From Stenotrophomonas acidaminiphila (lineage in GTDB: Bacteria > Pseudomonadota > Gammaproteobacteria > Xanthomonadales > Xanthomonadaceae), in assembly GCA_002951995.1 (NCBI GenBank), contig CP019797.1, forward strand, positions 3,580,501 through 3,644,500: DNA of 64,000 bases, in the 5' to 3' direction. A model generated the notes under the pieces. It saw only the letters and a list, made by a program, of their open reading frames with translations, searched no databases and had not been told where the DNA came from. The position numbers and the translations under genes were made by a program. Positions 17,948 to 26,693 of this stretch are shown here, in pieces; within the stretch, counting starts at the first letter, position 1, and each line of letters begins with the position of its first letter.

Positions 17948-18048
17948 CGGATGCCTGCCGCTGTGCCGGCCGCTGCGCGGGTTCGGCATCGCCCAGCGGG
18001 CCGGGCGCACGCTGCCGGCGGCACCCGGCAGTGCACCGGCGCGGCGGC

Positions 18049-19644
18049 TCAGTACAGCGTGCGCTGGTCCGCCGGCGGCGGGTTGTACTGGTAGAGCCAG
18101 GTCTCGGTAAGGGCCCTGCCGCCGCTACGCAGGTACAGGCGGATGTCGATCTGCCCGGTCCCGTTGTCGGGCGGCACCAGGTCGAACATGGCGCGGTAGC
18201 CGTTGATCTCGCGCAGCGGCCGGGCCGACACCACTTCCACCCGGCCACTGCTGGCTTGCACCACCGCCTCGACCTCGGCCTTGTCGATCAGGCTGGCCAG
18301 GTCGCCGCCCTCGAAGTCCACCGCGAAGCGCCAGGAGAAGTACTCGCGCTTCTTGCCGATCACCCCGCCCAGCCCGGTGCGGCTGGCCACGCAGTAGCCC
18401 AGCGGCGGCCGCGCCGGCGGTTGCGCGCCCCAGTACAGCCGGTAGCCGACCAGCAGTTCCTGCCCCGGCTGCGGCTTCTGCTTCGGGTTCCAGAACGCGA
18501 CGATGTTGTCGAAGGTCTCGTCGACGGTGGGAATCTCCACCAGTTGCACCGAGCCCTCTCCCCATTGCCCCTTCGGCTCGACCCACAGGCACGGGCGCTT
18601 CTCGTAGAATACGCCGTCGTCCTGGTAATGGTCGAAATTGCGGTCGCGCTGCAGCAGGCCGAAGCCGCGCGGGTTGTTGTCCACGAACATGTTGAAGCGC
18701 AGCTGCGCCGGGTTGCACAGCGGGCGCCAGATCCACTCGCCGGCGCCGCTCCACATCGACAGGCCGTCGGTATCGTGGATTTCCGGGCGCCAGTCCCAGG
18801 CCATGCGGCGGTCGTTCTCGCCCACCTGGTACATGCTGGTGCACGGGGCGATGCCCAGCCGCTCGATCTCGCGGCGCGGGTACAGCGCGCTGTCGATGTC
18901 CATCAGCAGCACGTCGCCGTTGGTGATGGCGAAGCGGTAGGCGCCGGCCACGCTCGGCGAATCCAGCAGGCCATAGACCACCACGGTGTCCGAATCGCGC
19001 GCCGGCTGTTCCAGGTAGTAGGCGATGAAATCGGGGAATTCCTCCGGCCTGCCGGTACCGGTGTCGATCGCCAGTCCGCGCGCGGACTGGCCGTACTGGC
19101 CCTCCTTGCCCACCGCGCGGAAGTAGCTGGCGCCCAGGAACGCGGCGAAGTCGCGCTCGGTGTCGCTGCGGGTGTTGAGGCGGAAGCCGGCGAAGCCCAG
19201 GTCTGGCGGCAGCCGCCCGCCGTGGATGCCGCTGTTGCCGTAATCGAACGCGGCGCCGTCGTAGGCCAGCTCCTGCGCCTGGCCGCCGACCACGTCGAAC
19301 ATGCGCACCGGCGAATGGAAGTACAGGCCCAGGTGGAAGAACCTGGCCTGGAACCTGCCGGGCTGGTCGGCCCACAGCGCGTGGTCCTGGCGGTAGCGGA
19401 TGGACTGGTACTGGTCCCAGTCCAGCGCCTCCACTTCCGGCGGCAGGGTGCGCTTGTGGCTGCGGTACGGTGCCTGCGACAGCGCGCGCGCCTGGCCCTT
19501 GAGCGCGGCGAAGTCGAACGGCTGCGGCTGGCCGATGCGACGCAGGCCCACCTGCCGTTCGGCGGCGGCGCAGGCCGGCAGCGCCGGCAGTCCGAAGGCG
19601 GCCAAGGCCAGCGAGGCGCGCTGGAGGAAGTCGCGTCGATCCAT
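18049..19644 (-). CDS. opgD: Glucans biosynthesis protein D (OpgD/MdoD)
   Basis: Periplasmic protein of osmoregulated periplasmic glucan synthesis, thought to shape or process the glucan backbone. It has 531 residues with a twin-arginine signal (MDRRDFLQRASLALAAFGLPAL), as expected for OpgD. Family landmarks include PYRSHKRTLPPEVEALDWDQY, FHLGLYFHSPVRMF, SYFRAVG, and the later MWSGAGEWIWRPL and FVDNNPRGFGLLQRDR. No opgG or opgH gene lies nearby, so it is a stand-alone member here. The start is fixed by the Tat motif. Identification is certain. Confidence 0.95.
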   Translation of the reverse strand: MDRRDFLQRASLALAAFGLPALPACAAAERQVGLRRIGQPQPFDFAALKGQARALSQAPYRSHKRTLPPEVEALDWDQYQSIRYRQDHALWADQPGRFQARFFHLGLYFHSPVRMFDVVGGQAQELAYDGAAFDYGNSGIHGGRLPPDLGFAGFRLNTRSDTERDFAAFLGASYFRAVGKEGQYGQSARGLAIDTGTGRPEEFPDFIAYYLEQPARDSDTVVVYGLLDSPSVAGAYRFAITNGDVLLMDIDSALYPRREIERLGIAPCTSMYQVGENDRRMAWDWRPEIHDTDGLSMWSGAGEWIWRPLCNPAQLRFNMFVDNNPRGFGLLQRDRNFDHYQDDGVFYEKRPCLWVEPKGQWGEGSVQLVEIPTVDETFDNIVAFWNPKQKPQPGQELLVGYRLYWGAQPPARPPLGYCVASRTGLGGVIGKKREYFSWRFAVDFEGGDLASLIDKAEVEAVVQASSGRVEVVSARPLREINGYRAMFDLVPPDNGTGQIDIRLYLRSGGRALTETWLYQYNPPPADQRTLY

Positions 19645-19750
19645 GCGGTCGTCCGGTTAGGGGGTGGGCGGATGATAGGTAGCGGCGGGTGAACGAAGGT
19701 AAGCCGCGGGTGAAGGCGGGCCCGGCCGCGCGCCGGCCCGCCGCGGCCGC

Positions 19751-20563
19751 TCAGCGCTGGCAGTGGCCGCACCACACGCTGGCGCGCTGGCCGATGCTGG
19801 CATGGCGCAGCGGGCGCCCGCAGCGCACGCAGGCCTGGCCCTCGCGCCCGTACACCGACAACTCCTGCTCGAAGTAGCCGGGGGCGCCGTCGGGACTGAT
19901 GAAATCACGCAGGGTGGTGCCGCCGCGGGTGATGGCATGGCCGAGGATGTCCTTCACCGCGGTGGCCAGGCGCTGGTAGCGCTCGCGCGACACCTTGCCG
20001 GCCTCGCGCAGCGGATTGATCCCGGCCATGAACAGGCTTTCGGCGGCATAGATGTTGCCGACGCCGACGACGATGCGCTGGTCCATCAGGAAGCTCTTGA
20101 CCGGTGCGCTGCGGCCGCGGCTGCGCGCGAACAGGTAGTCGCCGTCGAACGCCGCGTCCAGCGGCTCGGGGCCGAGCCCGCGCAGCAGTTCGTGGGTCTG
20201 GCCCGGCGGCTGCCAGAGCAGGCAACCGAACCGGCGCGGGTCGTTGAAACGCAGCAGGCGCCCGTCCTCGAGGCTGATGTCGACGTGGTCGTGCGCGCGC
20301 ACCGGGGTGTCGCCGGGCAGCACGCGCAGGCTGCCGGACATGCCCAGGTGCAGCAGCGCGCTGCCGGCATCGGTATCGAGCAGCAGGTACTTGGCGCGGC
20401 GGCGGATCGCGGCGATGCGCTGGCCGGGCAGCGCCCGCTCGATGTCCGGCGGAATCGGCCAGCGCAGGTCCGGCCGGCGCAGGATCACGCCATGGATGCG
20501 GCGCCCCTGCAGGTGCGGTTCCAGGCCGCGGCGGGTGGTTTCTACTTCGGGCAGTTCGGGCAT
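19751..20563 (-). CDS. mutM: Formamidopyrimidine-DNA glycosylase
   Basis: MutM (Fpg) excises oxidised purines such as 8-oxoguanine and nicks the site. The start must be the ATG at 20563, since the mature protein begins MPELPEVET with the catalytic Pro as residue 2 and Glu3; an in-frame ATG three codons earlier would bury that proline and also lies inside the TACAAT box. The protein has 270 residues with the helix-two-turn-helix region ([12 protein letters not shown]) and a C-terminal zinc finger, CVRCG and CGHC, near 245-268. The box seven bases upstream suggests a leaderless message. Identification is certain. Confidence 0.97.
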   Translation of the reverse strand: MPELPEVETTRRGLEPHLQGRRIHGVILRRPDLRWPIPPDIERALPGQRIAAIRRRAKYLLLDTDAGSALLHLGMSGSLRVLPGDTPVRAHDHVDISLEDGRLLRFNDPRRFGCLLWQPPGQTHELLRGLGPEPLDAAFDGDYLFARSRGRSAPVKSFLMDQRIVVGVGNIYAAESLFMAGINPLREAGKVSRERYQRLATAVKDILGHAITRGGTTLRDFISPDGAPGYFEQELSVYGREGQACVRCGRPLRHASIGQRASVWCGHCQR

Positions 20564-20570
20564 GGCGGCC

Positions 20571-20576
20571 ATTGTA
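20571..20576 (-). promoter_or_regulatory. -10 box TACAAT of mutM
   Basis: TACAAT on the minus strand, seven bases before the catalytically required ATG at 20563, so the true message is probably leaderless. Confidence 0.5.
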
Positions 20577-20678
20577 GGCGTGGGACCACGCCGCCGCGCC
20601 GCGCTGTCGCTCCGGGCAGGCGGCAGGCCACCGGCAGAGGCGGGATTGCCGCGGGTGCGGCTTCACCGGGAATGCTGC

Positions 20679-20702
20679 ATGCGCGGCAAGCCCCGCATCT
20701 AC
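20679..20702 (-). repeat. REP element, GTAG head, minus orientation
   Basis: On the minus strand GTAG (20699-20702), then ATGCGGGGC-TT-GCCGCGCAT, a 9-bp stem with one mismatch. It forms an opposed pair with the repeat at 20728. Confidence 0.7.
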
Positions 20703-20727
20703 GACGCAGGCCACCCCACACAGCGCG

Positions 20728-20747
20728 GGTGCGGGGCTTGCCCCGCG
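20728..20747 (+). repeat. Degenerate REP hairpin, plus orientation
   Basis: GCGGGGC-TT-GCCCCGC (20731-20746) with flanking G/C pairs but no GTAG head. With 20679-20702 it makes a BIME-like inverted pair between mutM and the EF-hand gene. The remaining intergenic bases show nothing else. Confidence 0.55.
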
Positions 20748-20808
20748 CCCGGGCGTTCCCGGCATGGCCGCTTGTCGGGCAGGCCCCGCCAGGCCGGGAG
20801 AGCCACGG

Positions 20809-21180
20809 TCAACGCGGCGGCGCCATCAGCTCGCGTGCATCCAGGAAGCCATCGCCGTTGGCATCCTGCCGGTGGAATCGGGCGAGGATCGCCTGCTCGT
20901 GCTGGTCGCGGGTGATCGGCCGGCCGCGGCCGCCGGGCTGTTCCGCCGGCTCCAGCACGCCGTTGCCGTCGCGGTCCATGCGCTCGAAGGCGTAGCGCAT
21001 CCACCGCAGGTATTCGTCCGGCGCGACCCGGCCGTCGCCATCCAGATCCATGCGCCGCAGGTAGTCGCCGGCGTCCTGCACCTGCGCCGGTGCGGCCCAG
21101 GGCAGCAGCGCCGCCAGCAGGGCCGGCAGGCGCCGCGCGGGGCGGCGCCCATGGCCCGGTGCGGCGGCGCGGGTGGTCAT
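20809..21180 (-). CDS. EF-hand calcium-binding protein
   Basis: Protein of 123 residues with three EF-hand loops: DLDGDGRVAPDE, DRDGNGVLEPAE and DANGDGFLDARE, each with the calcium-ligand pattern D-x-D/N-x-D/N-G. The N-terminus is Arg-rich and then hydrophobic (LPALLAALLPWAAPAQ), which may act as a signal peptide, so a periplasmic calcium-binding role is plausible. The ATG at 21180 overlaps the stop of the desaturase gene (ATGA), so it is translated by coupling to it. The function is unknown; the link to a desaturase is unusual. Confidence 0.8.
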   Translation of the reverse strand: MTTRAAAPGHGRRPARRLPALLAALLPWAAPAQVQDAGDYLRRMDLDGDGRVAPDEYLRWMRYAFERMDRDGNGVLEPAEQPGGRGRPITRDQHEQAILARFHRQDANGDGFLDARELMAPPR

Positions 21181-22379
21181 GCCGCGTTGAGCGAGTAACC
21201 CTTCAGCCGCGCCGCATAGGCCTGCAGCGCGGCCACGCCGCTGGCCTCGGCCTCGTGGCACCACTGCTGCAGGTGGCGCAGGCGTTCGGCGGCGTCATGG
21301 GTGCGCGCCTCCAGCAGTGCCGACAGGCGCGCACGGTGCTCCACCAGCAGCTGGATGCGCGGGCGCTGGCTCACCCACTGCTGCAGCTGCTCGCGGCAGG
21401 CCGGCTTGAGCCAGCGGCCGTCATTGACCAGGCCCTTGCGCATGCGCCGCGGCAGCATCTTGCGCAGCTTGGCGCCGGCGGCGGCCGCCTCTTCACGCAG
21501 GGCCGGGGCGAACACGTTGCGCTGGTAATCGGTCATCGCCTGGAAGCGGTGCGACAGCAGTGCCTTGAGGGTGTCGGTATCGGGCACGGCGATGTTCGGG
21601 CGGATGTCCATGGTCGGCGCCACGCGCAGCACCTTGGCCAGGCCCAGCGCCTGCAGCAGGCGGATCGCCTGCCAGCCGATGTCGAACTCCCAGCGGCGCA
21701 TCGAGAAGCGCGCCGAACTGGGGAAGGCGTGGTGGTTGTTGTGCAGCTCCTCGCCGCCGATCCAGAACGCCCACGGCGTCAGGTTGGTCGAGGTGTCGGC
21801 CGATTCGAAGTTGCGGTAACCCCACCAGTGGCCCAGGCCGTTGACCACGCCGGCGGCCCAGAACGGGATCCATGCCATCTGGATCGCCCACAGGGCGATG
21901 CCCGGCAGGCCGAACAGCACGAAGTTCAGCGCGAACAGCACCACCGGGCCGAGGTTGGCGTGCGGGGTGTAGAGCCGGCGTTCGATCCAGTCCTCGGGCG
22001 CGCCGCGGCCGTACTGCTCGATGTCGGCGCGCATCGTGCGGGCCTCGCGGTACAGCTCGACGCCGCGCCAGAACACGCGGCCGATGCCCTTGGTCACCGG
22101 GCTGTGCGGGTCCTCGTCGGTTTCCACCTTGGCGTGGTGCTTGCGATGGATGGCCACCCACTCGCGGGTGATCATCGAGGTGGTCAGCCAGGTCCAGAAG
22201 CGGAAGAAGTGCGCGACCAGCGGGTGGAAGTCCACGCCGCGGTGGGCCTGGCTGCGGTGCAGGTACAGGGTGACCGCGAAGATGGTGAGCTGGGTGAACA
22301 CCAGCAGCACTGCCAGCATGCCCCACCAGCCCAGGCCGGCGACGCCGCCGGTGAGGAAGTCGAGGAGGGTATCGGGCAT
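21177..22379 (-). CDS. Acyl-CoA/delta-9 fatty acid desaturase
   Basis: Membrane di-iron desaturase that introduces a double bond into acyl chains, adjusting membrane fluidity. The 400-residue protein has the three histidine boxes HRSQAHR, HRKHH and HNNHH in the usual order, between hydrophobic segments. The C-terminal 150 residues are helical and longer than in minimal desaturases. The start at 22379 (MPDTLLDFLTGG) is chosen over an upstream codon because the upstream part is not family-like. It is divergent from the ABC ATPase gene over about 140 bases, and its stop overlaps the EF-hand gene. Confidence 0.9.
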   Translation of the reverse strand: MPDTLLDFLTGGVAGLGWWGMLAVLLVFTQLTIFAVTLYLHRSQAHRGVDFHPLVAHFFRFWTWLTTSMITREWVAIHRKHHAKVETDEDPHSPVTKGIGRVFWRGVELYREARTMRADIEQYGRGAPEDWIERRLYTPHANLGPVVLFALNFVLFGLPGIALWAIQMAWIPFWAAGVVNGLGHWWGYRNFESADTSTNLTPWAFWIGGEELHNNHHAFPSSARFSMRRWEFDIGWQAIRLLQALGLAKVLRVAPTMDIRPNIAVPDTDTLKALLSHRFQAMTDYQRNVFAPALREEAAAAGAKLRKMLPRRMRKGLVNDGRWLKPACREQLQQWVSQRPRIQLLVEHRARLSALLEARTHDAAERLRHLQQWCHEAEASGVAALQAYAARLKGYSLNAA

Positions 22380-22521
22380 CGCGGAACTCCAGGCCGTTCG
22401 GTGGCGGATGAAACTGTGGATACACATGATGGGGCCTGCGGCGGCAAACTTCATCCACCCGGCGCCCGACTTTGGTCCAATCCTTCAGGCTGCGCCGCCC
22501 CCGCCCACTCCCGCCTGAACG

Positions 22522-23346
22522 ATGTCCACCGCCACCGCCGCCACCGCGGCCCCCCTGATCGAGCTCGACCACGCCTGCGTCGTCCGCGGCCAGGTCCGGG
22601 TCCTGCACGACCTGGCCCTGCGCATCGAGCAGGGCCAGCACACCGCCATCCTCGGCCCCAACGGCTGCGGAAAGTCCTCCTTCATCAAGCTGATCACCCG
22701 CGAGCTGTACCCGCTGGCGCGCGCCGACGGCCATGTGCCGGTCAAGGTGCTGGGCCAGACCCGCTGGCAGGTGGACCGGCTGCGCGCGCAGCTGGGCATC
22801 GTCAGCGGCGACCTGTCCGGCAACCTGGCCGACATGCCCGGGCTGGGGGTGGAGGAGGCGGTGATCTCCGGCTTCTTCGCCAGTTACGTGGTGCCGGCGC
22901 ACCGCGACGTCACCGACAGCATGCGCGAGCGCGCGCGCCAGGCGCTCGCGCTGGCGCGCGCCCTGCCGCTGCTCGGCCGCAGCTACGCCGAACTTTCCGC
23001 CGGCGAGACCCGCCGCGTGCTGATCGCCCGCGCATTGGTCAACCAGCCGCGCGCACTGCTGCTCGACGAGCCATCCACCGGCCTGGACCTGGTATCGCGC
23101 CAGCACCTGATCGACAGCCTGCGCCACCTCGCCGGGCAGGGCATCACCCTGGTGCTGGTCACCCACCACATCGACGAGGTGATCCCCGAGATCCAGCGGG
23201 TGGTACTGATGAAGGGCGGGCGCATCTTCGCCGACGGCACGCGCGGCGAGCTGCTGCGCGCGGGCCCGCTGTCGGAGGTGTTCGGCGGCCCGATCGAGGT
23301 GCAGGAGGAAGACGGCCGGCTGAGCGCGTGGGCCCGCGCCATCTAG
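22522..23346 (+). CDS. ABC transporter ATP-binding protein (ModF/YlmA-like)
   Basis: ATPase subunit of 274 residues. It has Walker A GPNGCGKSS, a Q-loop region, Walker B ALLLDEPSTGLD and an H-loop VTHH. The signature motif is LSAGE rather than LSGGQ, as in the YlmA/ModF-like group. No permease or binding protein gene is adjacent, so the partner is encoded elsewhere or the protein acts alone. The substrate is unknown. The ATG at 22522 follows about 140 bases shared with the divergent desaturase gene. Confidence 0.85.
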   Translation: MSTATAATAAPLIELDHACVVRGQVRVLHDLALRIEQGQHTAILGPNGCGKSSFIKLITRELYPLARADGHVPVKVLGQTRWQVDRLRAQLGIVSGDLSGNLADMPGLGVEEAVISGFFASYVVPAHRDVTDSMRERARQALALARALPLLGRSYAELSAGETRRVLIARALVNQPRALLLDEPSTGLDLVSRQHLIDSLRHLAGQGITLVLVTHHIDEVIPEIQRVVLMKGGRIFADGTRGELLRAGPLSEVFGGPIEVQEEDGRLSAWARAI

Positions 23347-23392
23347 GTCGGCGGGGGCATCGGTGCGATGATGCCGGTCCGTTCCGCCGATC

Positions 23393-24247
23393 ATGCCCGC
23401 GTTGATGTCACGTTCCCCGTTTGCGCTGCGCTTGGGCGCGGTCACCGTCCTGGCCGCCGCGCTCGCCGCCTGCGCCGGCACGCCTGCCCGGCACGCCCCC
23501 GGCCACGACGCGCCAGCTGCACCGGCGCCCACCGGTTACCTGCAGGCGGACGCGATTCCCGACAGCCTGGCACTGAGCCCGCCACCGCCCGCGCCGGGCT
23601 CGGCCTGGGCGGCGCTGGACGACGCCGTCGCCGGCGAGGCCATCGCACTGCGCGGCAGCGCGCGCTTCACCCAGGCCGGCGCCGACGCCGACCTGCGCTT
23701 TCCCGCCGGCGCCGGGCAGTTCAGCTGCGCGCTGGGGGTGGCGGTCGACGACACGCACACGCCGGCGCTGTACCGCCTGCTGCAGCGCAGCCTGATCGAC
23801 GCCAGCGCGGCCACCCGCGCGGCCAAGAACCGGTACCAGCGGCCACGCCCGTTCATGGTCAACGGCCAGCCGACCTGTACCCCGGACGACGAACCGCACC
23901 TGCGCGGCAGCGGCTCCTACCCGTCGGGGCACACCGCCATCGGCTGGGCATGGGCGTTGATCCTGTCGGAGATCGCCCCCGGGCAAGCCACCGCGCTGCT
24001 CGAGCGCGGCCGCAACTACGGCCACAGCCGGCTGGTGTGCAACGTGCACTGGTACAGCGACGTGCAGCAGGGCCAGGCGTTGGGCGCGGCCACGGTCGCG
24101 CGCCTGCACGACAACGCGGCGTTCCGCGCCGACCTGGACGCGGCGAAGCGCGAAATCGCCGCCGCGCGCAGGCACCCGCGACCGCTGCCACGCGACTGTG
24201 CCGCCGAAGCCGCGGCGCTGGCGACCGATCTGCGCGAAGCGCGCTGA
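23393..24247 (+). CDS. Class A acid phosphatase (PhoN/PAP2 type), lipoprotein
   Basis: Secreted phosphatase of the vanadium-haloperoxidase fold, 284 residues. The three active-site motifs are present: KNRYQRPRP (K-x6-RP), YPSGH, and GHSRLVCNVHWYSD (S-R-x5-H-x3-D). A signal peptide ends in LAAC, so it is probably lipid-anchored. Class A enzymes release phosphate from many monoesters in the periplasm. An ATG at 23405 (MSRSPFALRL) is an equally good start. With the e(P4) phosphatase at 9236 it is the second surface phosphatase in this window. Confidence 0.9.
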   Translation: MPALMSRSPFALRLGAVTVLAAALAACAGTPARHAPGHDAPAAPAPTGYLQADAIPDSLALSPPPPAPGSAWAALDDAVAGEAIALRGSARFTQAGADADLRFPAGAGQFSCALGVAVDDTHTPALYRLLQRSLIDASAATRAAKNRYQRPRPFMVNGQPTCTPDDEPHLRGSGSYPSGHTAIGWAWALILSEIAPGQATALLERGRNYGHSRLVCNVHWYSDVQQGQALGAATVARLHDNAAFRADLDAAKREIAAARRHPRPLPRDCAAEAAALATDLREAR

Positions 24248-24346
24248 CCCGGGCGCGGCTGGGCAGGGCCGGCGGCGTGCGCCCGCCCCGCCGCGCTTCA
24301 CACGGTTTCAGGCGTTACCGCACGCGGCGGCGTCCGCCGTTGCGGC

Positions 24347-24352
24347 TAGAGT
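24347..24352 (+). promoter_or_regulatory. -10-like box TAGAGT upstream of the chitinase gene
   Basis: GGC-TAGAGT-GGGCGC, 27 bases before the start at 24380; it follows the recurrent TANNNT-GC pattern. Confidence 0.3.
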
Positions 24353-24379
24353 GGGCGCTGATCCATGCCGGGGCCTTCC

Positions 24380-25489
24380 ATGTCCGCACCCCATCGCCGC
24401 CTGCGTGCCCTGCTGGCGACCGCGCTGCTCGCATTCGCCGCCACCGCACTGGCGCAGCCCTTCCGCCTGATCGGCTACGTGACCGACGGTCCGACGCCGC
24501 CGCGGCTGCCGGCCGCGCAGCTGGACGTGGTCAACTTCGCCTTCGCCAAAGTCGCACCCGATGGCAGCGTGTACCTGCCCGACAAGGTCGACCCGGCGCA
24601 CGTGCACGCGCTCGTCGCGCATCGCGCCGACAACCCCGCGCTGAAGATCGTGCTGTCCATCGGCGGCTGGGGCGCCGGCAACTTCTCCGAGGCCGCGGCC
24701 ACCGAAGCGGCGCGTGCGCGCTTCATCGACAGCGGCGTCGCCCTGCTGCGCCGCTTCGACCTGGACGGCCTGGACATCGACTGGGAGTACCCGACCCTGG
24801 GCGACGCCGACATCAGCCACAGCCCGGACGACCGCCGCAATTTCACCGTGCTGTTGGAAGCGCTGCGCGCGCGCCTGGACCGCGAAGGCGGCGGCAGGCG
24901 CCATTACCTGTTGACCATCGCCGCCGCCGAGGGCCGCTTCGCCGACGGCCTGGAACTGCCGCGCATCGTCCGCTCGCTGGACTGGATCAACCTGATGACC
25001 TACGACTTCCACGGCAGCCTGACCCCGACCACCGGCCACCACAGCGGGCTGGCCCGTTCGGCGCGGGCGCCGGCGGGCGCGCGTACCACAGAAGGCGCGG
25101 TGCGCTATTTCCTGGAGGCCGGCGTGCCGGCGGGCAAGATCAATGTCGGCGTGCCGTTCTATGGCCGCCGCTTCGGCGACGTGGAGCCGGTCGACGCCGG
25201 GCTGTACCGGAAGTACGGCAGCGAAGGCGGCTTCATCGACTGGAGCGAGATCGTGCGCGGCCGCCTCGGCGCGCCGGGCTGGGAGCGCCACTGGGATCCC
25301 CAGGCGCAGGCGCCGTGGCTGTGGAACCCCGCCACCCGCCAGCTGATCACCTACGACGACCCGCAGTCGCTGGCGATCAAGGCCGCGTACGTCAGGCGCA
25401 ACCGGCTCGGCGGCATCATGTACTGGGAACAGCGGCTGGACGACGGCCAGTTGCTGGACGTATTGCACAAGGCGCTGCACGCGCGCTGA
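24380..25489 (+). CDS. Secreted family 18 glycoside hydrolase (chitinase-like)
   Basis: GH18 enzyme of 369 residues that should cleave beta-1,4-N-acetylglucosamine polymers outside the cytoplasm. The signal peptide covers about residues 1-25 (ALA-Q cleavage). The fold motifs SIGGWG (93-98) and the catalytic DGLDIDWE (Asp129, Asp132, Asp134, Glu136) are intact, as are MTYDFHG and MYWEQ near the barrel end. There is no chitin-binding or linker domain, so it is a single-domain enzyme. An ATG at 24365 would add five residues. The family is certain; chitin as the substrate is inference. Confidence 0.93.
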   Translation: MSAPHRRLRALLATALLAFAATALAQPFRLIGYVTDGPTPPRLPAAQLDVVNFAFAKVAPDGSVYLPDKVDPAHVHALVAHRADNPALKIVLSIGGWGAGNFSEAAATEAARARFIDSGVALLRRFDLDGLDIDWEYPTLGDADISHSPDDRRNFTVLLEALRARLDREGGGRRHYLLTIAAAEGRFADGLELPRIVRSLDWINLMTYDFHGSLTPTTGHHSGLARSARAPAGARTTEGAVRYFLEAGVPAGKINVGVPFYGRRFGDVEPVDAGLYRKYGSEGGFIDWSEIVRGRLGAPGWERHWDPQAQAPWLWNPATRQLITYDDPQSLAIKAAYVRRNRLGGIMYWEQRLDDGQLLDVLHKALHAR

Positions 25490-25542
25490 CCGGCCAGCGG
25501 CCGGTGGAGCGATCGCAGGTGCCTGCGCATGCCACCGCGTCA

Positions 25543-25548
25543 TAGACT
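25543..25548 (+). promoter_or_regulatory. -10-like box TAGACT upstream of the AIM24 gene
   Basis: CA-TAGACT-GGCGG, 28 bases before the start at 25577; a member of the recurrent TANNNT-GGC pattern. Confidence 0.3.
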
Positions 25549-25576
25549 GGCGGTCTTCTTCCCGCCAGGCACGCCC

Positions 25577-26590
25577 ATGAGCCAGTGGTACTTCCACACC
25601 CCCGGACACTCCGACCGTATCGGCCCGCTCGACGACGAGGCCGCCCGCCGCCACGCCCAGCTGCACCGTGACGCCCTGGCCTGGCGCGAGGGGCTGCAGG
25701 GCTGGCAGCCGGCCGGGTCGCTGCCCGAGCTCGGCGGGCAGGCGTCGCCACCGCCGATGCCGCCACCGGTCGGCGGGCGCCGCAACCGCGCCGATGACAT
25801 CGACTTCCGCATCGTCGGCCACGAGATGCAGTTCGTGGAGATCGAGCTGGACCCGGGCGAAAGCGCCATCGCCGAGGCCGGCGCGCTGATGTACAAGGAC
25901 GCCGCGGTGCGCATGGATACCGTGTTCGGTGACGGCCGCCACGAAAGCGAGGGCGCCGGGTTCATGGACAAGCTGCTGTCGGCGGGCAAGCGCGTGATCA
26001 CCGGTGAGAGCCTGTTCGCCACGCTCTACACGCACGGCGGCCAGGGCAAGGCCAGGGTCGCCTTCGCCGCGCCCTACCCGGGTACCGTGCTGCCGATGAA
26101 GCTCGACGAGCACGGCGGCAAGCTGATCTGCCAGAAGGACAGCTTCCTGGCCGGCGCGCGCGGGGTGCAGGTCGGGGTGCACCTGCAGCGCAAGGTGATG
26201 ACCGGCCTGTTCGGCGGCGAGGGGTTCATCATGCAGAAGCTGGAGGGCGACGGCTGGGTGTTCGTGCATGCCGGCGGCTGCGTGGTCGAACGCGAGCTGG
26301 CCGCCGGCGAGCGCATCGACGTGGATACCGGCTGCGTGGTCGCCTACCACGCCGGGGTGGACATGGACGTGCGCCGCGTGGCCGGCCTGAAGAGCATGTT
26401 CTTCGGCGGCGAAGGCGTATTCCTGGCCACCCTCACCGGACCGGGCAAGGTGTGGCTGCAGTCGCTGCCGTTCTCGCGCCTGGCCGGGCGCATGTACGCG
26501 GCCGCACCGCAGGGCGGCGGCCAGAGCCGCGGCGAAGGCTCGGTGCTGGGCGGGCTGGGGCGCATCCTGGACGGCGACAACCGGTTCTGA
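25577..26590 (+). CDS. TIGR00266/AIM24-family protein with N-terminal GYF_2 domain
   Basis: Protein of 337 residues made of two parts. Residues 1-50 (SQWYFHTPGHSDRIGPL, ALAWREGLQGWQPAGSLPEL) are a GYF_2 domain, often found ahead of membrane-linked modules and thought to bind Pro-rich peptides. A proline-rich linker follows (PPPMPPP), then the AIM24/TIGR00266 beta-helix domain, with GDGRHESEGAGF, GESLFATLYTHGG and FFGGEGVFLATLTGPGKVWLQ. The biochemical function is unknown. The start is the ATG that opens the GYF_2 domain. The family assignment is good. Confidence 0.85.
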   Translation: MSQWYFHTPGHSDRIGPLDDEAARRHAQLHRDALAWREGLQGWQPAGSLPELGGQASPPPMPPPVGGRRNRADDIDFRIVGHEMQFVEIELDPGESAIAEAGALMYKDAAVRMDTVFGDGRHESEGAGFMDKLLSAGKRVITGESLFATLYTHGGQGKARVAFAAPYPGTVLPMKLDEHGGKLICQKDSFLAGARGVQVGVHLQRKVMTGLFGGEGFIMQKLEGDGWVFVHAGGCVVERELAAGERIDVDTGCVVAYHAGVDMDVRRVAGLKSMFFGGEGVFLATLTGPGKVWLQSLPFSRLAGRMYAAAPQGGGQSRGEGSVLGGLGRILDGDNRF

Positions 26591-26693
26591 GCCACCGCGG
26601 CCGGACAGGCCGCCGCGCGGGCCGGCGCCGCTTGTCGGCGTGCGCGCGCCCTCGCATACTCGCCGCAATCACCTGCAGGGATGGAGGGGTGGC

